Source: an uncultured Rikenella sp. (lineage in GTDB: Bacteria > Bacteroidota > Bacteroidia > Bacteroidales > Rikenellaceae). From it: a stretch of 8,923 nt of DNA. Both the position numbers and the translations under genes were made by a program. Below are positions 7,145 through 8,923 of this stretch, in pieces. The stretch lies in assembly GCA_910577885.1 (NCBI GenBank), contig CAJTNK010000081.1, forward strand, positions 1 through 8,923. Reading direction: 5' to 3'. The notes beneath the pieces are model-generated. The model ran no database searches. It saw only the letters and a list, made by a program, of their open reading frames with translations, and was not told the DNA's origin. Every line of letters starts with the position of its first letter. Position 1 is the stretch's first letter.

Positions 7145-8660
7145 CGTCTATCAAATCGATCACCTCCCGCCGATCGCCCACCAGGCCGTCCGCCTCCCAC
7201 GCCGACGGATCGCCGCGATCGACCAAGGTCAGCTCCTCCTCCGGCGCCGCCTCATCCGCCCGCGCCGAACGGCCGCGCTTCGCCGTCGAACCGCCCCCGC
7301 CACGAAAAACCAGCGGACGCCTCAACGGAGCCACCGGAGATTCTTCGGGTATCGTCTCTCCGGCCGGCTCGGTCGCCGCAGAGGACTCCGGCAGAACCCC
7401 CTCCCGCATCGCCGCCGCAGCCGCCGCCTGCTGTTCCAACAGCTCCCGTTCGCTCTCGCGGCTCACCCCGAGGATCATCCCCATCGCCACGCAGGTGAAA
7501 AGCACCGACGACCCCCCCATACTAATCAACGGCAACGGCTGACCCGTCACCGGTATCAGCCCCACCGAGACCGCCATGTTCACGAAAGCCTGCATCGTGA
7601 TAATCAAGCTCAACCCCAGCACCATCAGCCCCTGCGACGGCCGGTTGCACCGCCGCACGATCAGCCCCGCGCGATAAAAGATCCAAAGATACAGCACAAA
7701 AACCACGATCCCTCCCACGATCCCATACTCCTCGATAATGAAAGCATACGCGAAATCGGAATACGGGTGCGGCAGCTGCGACCGCTGAGTACTGTTCCCG
7801 GGGCCCTTTCCCACCACGCCCCCCGAAGCGATGGCAATCTCGGCCTGCTGCACCTGGTAGCTGTCCTGACTGGCCTGCCGGTCGTCGACCACCGCCTCCG
7901 AAAGCCCCGTGAACTGCACGAACCGATTGACCCAGGTCTGGGCCCGTCCCAACCCCGCCACGTACATCCCCCCCACGATCAACACCGTCGCCAAAGCCGT
8001 CACCCCCATCAAGCGGTTCAGCTCGCTCTGCCGCACGCGACCGATCATCAGCATAATCATGCAGGTGCCCCACAGAATCGCCGCCGTCGAGAAGTTGGCC
8101 GGCAGCACCACCAGCGCCGACACGACGATCGGCAGGATCAACGGTTTTGTGGTCTTGTACCAGATTTCGAAGCTCCGTTGCGGCTTCCGTCCCCACCCGC
8201 CCGGCGTCAACGGCGGCAACACGGCAAGTCGGGCAATCACCCCCTGCCGCATCCCGAGCTGCTGGGCGAGCACCACCACCAACGTCACCTTCAACAGCTC
8301 CGAAGGCTGGAAGGTGAATCCGAGTCCCGGAATCTTGATCCACCGCGACGCCTCGTTCAGCGAGATCCCCACCACATAAGCCAGCAGCACCAGCACGACG
8401 CTCAGTTTGAACAACGCCTTCGCATACCGGGCATAGTACTTGTAATCGATCCAGTGCACGACGATGATGACAAAAAAGCCGATCATGATAAAGCGTGCCT
8501 GGCGGAACAGATAATAGGACGTATTGCCGTCCACCTCGCGATAAGCCATGGCGGCCGTGGCCGAATAGACGACGAGCAACGAGACGAGAAAAAGGGCCGC
8601 CACGATAATCCACAAGGGTTTATCGCCTCGGAAGAGGAGTAATTTCCTTTTTTTCGCCAT
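7128..8660 (-). CDS. ftsW: Septal peptidoglycan glycosyltransferase FtsW (SEDS family)
   Basis: FtsW is the multi-pass SEDS protein that polymerises lipid II into septal glycan with its partner transpeptidase FtsI (PBP3). The 510-residue product has about ten hydrophobic helices between residues 15 and 400. Family motifs present are RWIKIPG followed by FQPSELLK (106-124), GKGPGNS (284-290), HPYSDF (298-303) in the large periplasmic loop, with Asp302 matching the essential SEDS aspartate, and GLIPVTGQPLPLIS followed by MGGSS (367-385). A ~110-residue cytoplasmic tail (401-510), rich in Ala, Glu, Arg and Asp, ends in acidic residues; many FtsW proteins lack such a tail. RodA is the main alternative, but position beside murG supports FtsW. 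The ATG at 8660 gives a normal N-terminus (MAKKRK, then RGDKPLW), and the next Met, at residue 38, falls after the first membrane helix. No Shine-Dalgarno is visible. murD, the usual upstream neighbour, is absent. Confidence 0.96.
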   Translation of the reverse strand: MAKKRKLLLFRGDKPLWIIVAALFLVSLLVVYSATAAMAYREVDGNTSYYLFRQARFIMIGFFVIIVVHWIDYKYYARYAKALFKLSVVLVLLAYVVGISLNEASRWIKIPGLGFTFQPSELLKVTLVVVLAQQLGMRQGVIARLAVLPPLTPGGWGRKPQRSFEIWYKTTKPLILPIVVSALVVLPANFSTAAILWGTCMIMLMIGRVRQSELNRLMGVTALATVLIVGGMYVAGLGRAQTWVNRFVQFTGLSEAVVDDRQASQDSYQVQQAEIAIASGGVVGKGPGNSTQRSQLPHPYSDFAYAFIIEEYGIVGGIVVFVLYLWIFYRAGLIVRRCNRPSQGLMVLGLSLIITMQAFVNMAVSVGLIPVTGQPLPLISMGGSSVLFTCVAMGMILGVSRESERELLEQQAAAAAAMREGVLPESSAATEPAGETIPEESPVAPLRRPLVFRGGGGSTAKRGRSARADEAAPEEELTLVDRGDPSAWEADGLVGDRREVIDLIDDEDDE

Positions 8661-8664
8661 GGTG

Positions 8665-8672
8665 CAAAATTA
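8665..8672 (-). promoter_or_regulatory. Bacteroidota -7 promoter box for ftsW
   Basis: The minus strand reads TAATTTTG, a perfect match to the Bacteroidota housekeeping -7 consensus TAnnTTTG, and is followed by CACC and then the ftsW ATG. Transcription would start at or within a few bases of the start codon, giving a leaderless or almost leaderless mRNA. No clear -33 TTTG is seen about 20 nt upstream, where the sequence is GC-rich. I checked the three ftsQ-, ftsA- and ftsZ-proximal gaps by eye and found no other match to this box. Confidence 0.5.
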
Positions 8673-8688
8673 CGGATTTTCGGCGAGA

Positions 8689-8923
8689 ATGCCACGCGTT
8701 CCCCCGGGCTTCCGCGACAGCGGTTGGCGCGGCGTGGCTGCCGGAGGTACGTTGCATCAGGTCGGCAGCCACGGAGCGGGCTGGTCTACGAAGACGGCGA
8801 GCAACGATACCTACTATTTACGCTTCGACTGCGACTGGCTCGTTCCGCAGAACAGCAGTTGCCGTGCATACGGTCTTCAGTTGCGTTGCCTCCAGGAAGA
8901 GGGGGGTGGGCGCGCGGCGGATT
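8689..8923 (+). CDS. Partial: C-terminal piece of a FISUMP/fimbrillin-like surface protein, N-terminal part missing
   Basis: This frame reads 78 codons from an ATG at 8689 to the window edge without a stop. The translation carries the hallmarks of the end of a Fib_succ_major (FISUMP) domain, common in Bacteroidales surface lipoproteins: PPGFRDSG, then VGSHGAGWST (family VGSxGxYWSST), YYLRF, VPQNSS and finally AYGLQLRCLQE (family xxGFSVRCLQE). The function of such domains is not firmly known; they are found in exported, often repeated surface proteins. The usual export signal and the first part of the domain cannot be present, because ftsW starts 28 nt away on the other strand. The frame is open back to a stop at 8566-8568, but similarity begins only near 8683. 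It reads past the normal domain end into a Gly/Arg-rich stretch. It is probably a truncated or displaced fragment; expression and the start are doubtful. Confidence 0.5.
   Translation, partial: MPRVPPGFRDSGWRGVAAGGTLHQVGSHGAGWSTKTASNDTYYLRFDCDWLVPQNSSCRAYGLQLRCLQEEGGGRAAD
8733..8773. repeat. 11-bp perfect inverted repeat in the FISUMP-like fragment
   Basis: CGTGGCTGCCG (8733-8743) and CGGCAGCCACG (8763-8773) are exact reverse complements separated by 19 nt. They lie inside the partial reading frame, around the residues GVAAGG and VGSHG. No T run follows on either strand, so this is not an intrinsic terminator. Confidence 0.6.

Noticed and set aside
7080..8642. 520-codon open frame on the plus strand, opposite ftsW
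   Set aside because: It is an antisense shadow of ftsW: rich in Arg, His, Pro and Gln, with no domain motif, and produced by GC-rich codon use in a strongly conserved minus-strand gene.
213..8660. A hidden new defence or mobile system inside the window
   Set aside because: Every stretch of this span belongs to a recognised division or peptidoglycan gene or to a gap under 45 nt; there is no room for an unrecognised gene on the coding strand.
8666..8680. AAAAT-TACGG-ATTTT dyad between ftsW and the FISUMP fragment
   Set aside because: The stem is only five A-T pairs, too weak for a terminator or stable hairpin; it overlaps the -7 box and is likely chance.

Overview
This window is the distal half of a division and cell-wall (dcw) cluster from a member of the Bacteroidota. 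High GC (about 60% by eye), no Shine-Dalgarno sequences, a Bacteroidota-type -7 promoter box (TAATTTTG) and the style of the FtsW, FtsA and FtsZ proteins point to Bacteroidales, most like an Alistipes/Rikenellaceae relative. The family and genus are inference; no alignment could be run.

All six recognisable full-length genes lie on the minus strand and are read from right to left: ftsW (8660-7128), murG (7144-5933), murC (5936-4539), ftsQ (4516-3650), ftsA (3613-2012) and ftsZ (1970-213). ftsW/murG and murG/murC overlap. The later gaps are 22, 36 and 41 nt. A strong intrinsic terminator at 111-134 closes the operon 78 nt after ftsZ. The first ~110 nt hold dyad structure but no gene that can be supported.

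The genes form one work flow. MurG makes lipid II at the inner membrane face. MurC starts the UDP-MurNAc-peptide branch of precursor synthesis. FtsW polymerises lipid II into septal glycan. FtsQ links the periplasmic divisome, and FtsA ties FtsZ filaments to the membrane. FtsZ, FtsA and FtsW all carry long low-complexity cytoplasmic extensions (about 200, 110 and 110 residues). FtsZ and FtsW share a short motif, RRExIxLID, inside these extensions.

The right end (8661-8923) is unexpected. In a standard cluster murD and mraY would lie upstream of ftsW. Here an open frame on the opposite strand begins 28 nt beyond the ftsW start codon and matches only the C-terminal part of a FISUMP (Fibrobacter succinogenes major paralogous) type surface-protein domain. 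The cluster is therefore broken at this point, by genome rearrangement or by a misjoined assembly. A -7 box lies 4 nt before the ftsW ATG, which suggests that ftsW now begins a transcript that is leaderless or nearly so.

I see no CRISPR array, tRNA, rRNA, insertion sequence or clearly novel multi-gene system. The main points of interest are the right-hand junction, the ftsW promoter arrangement and the shared motif in the divisome tails.
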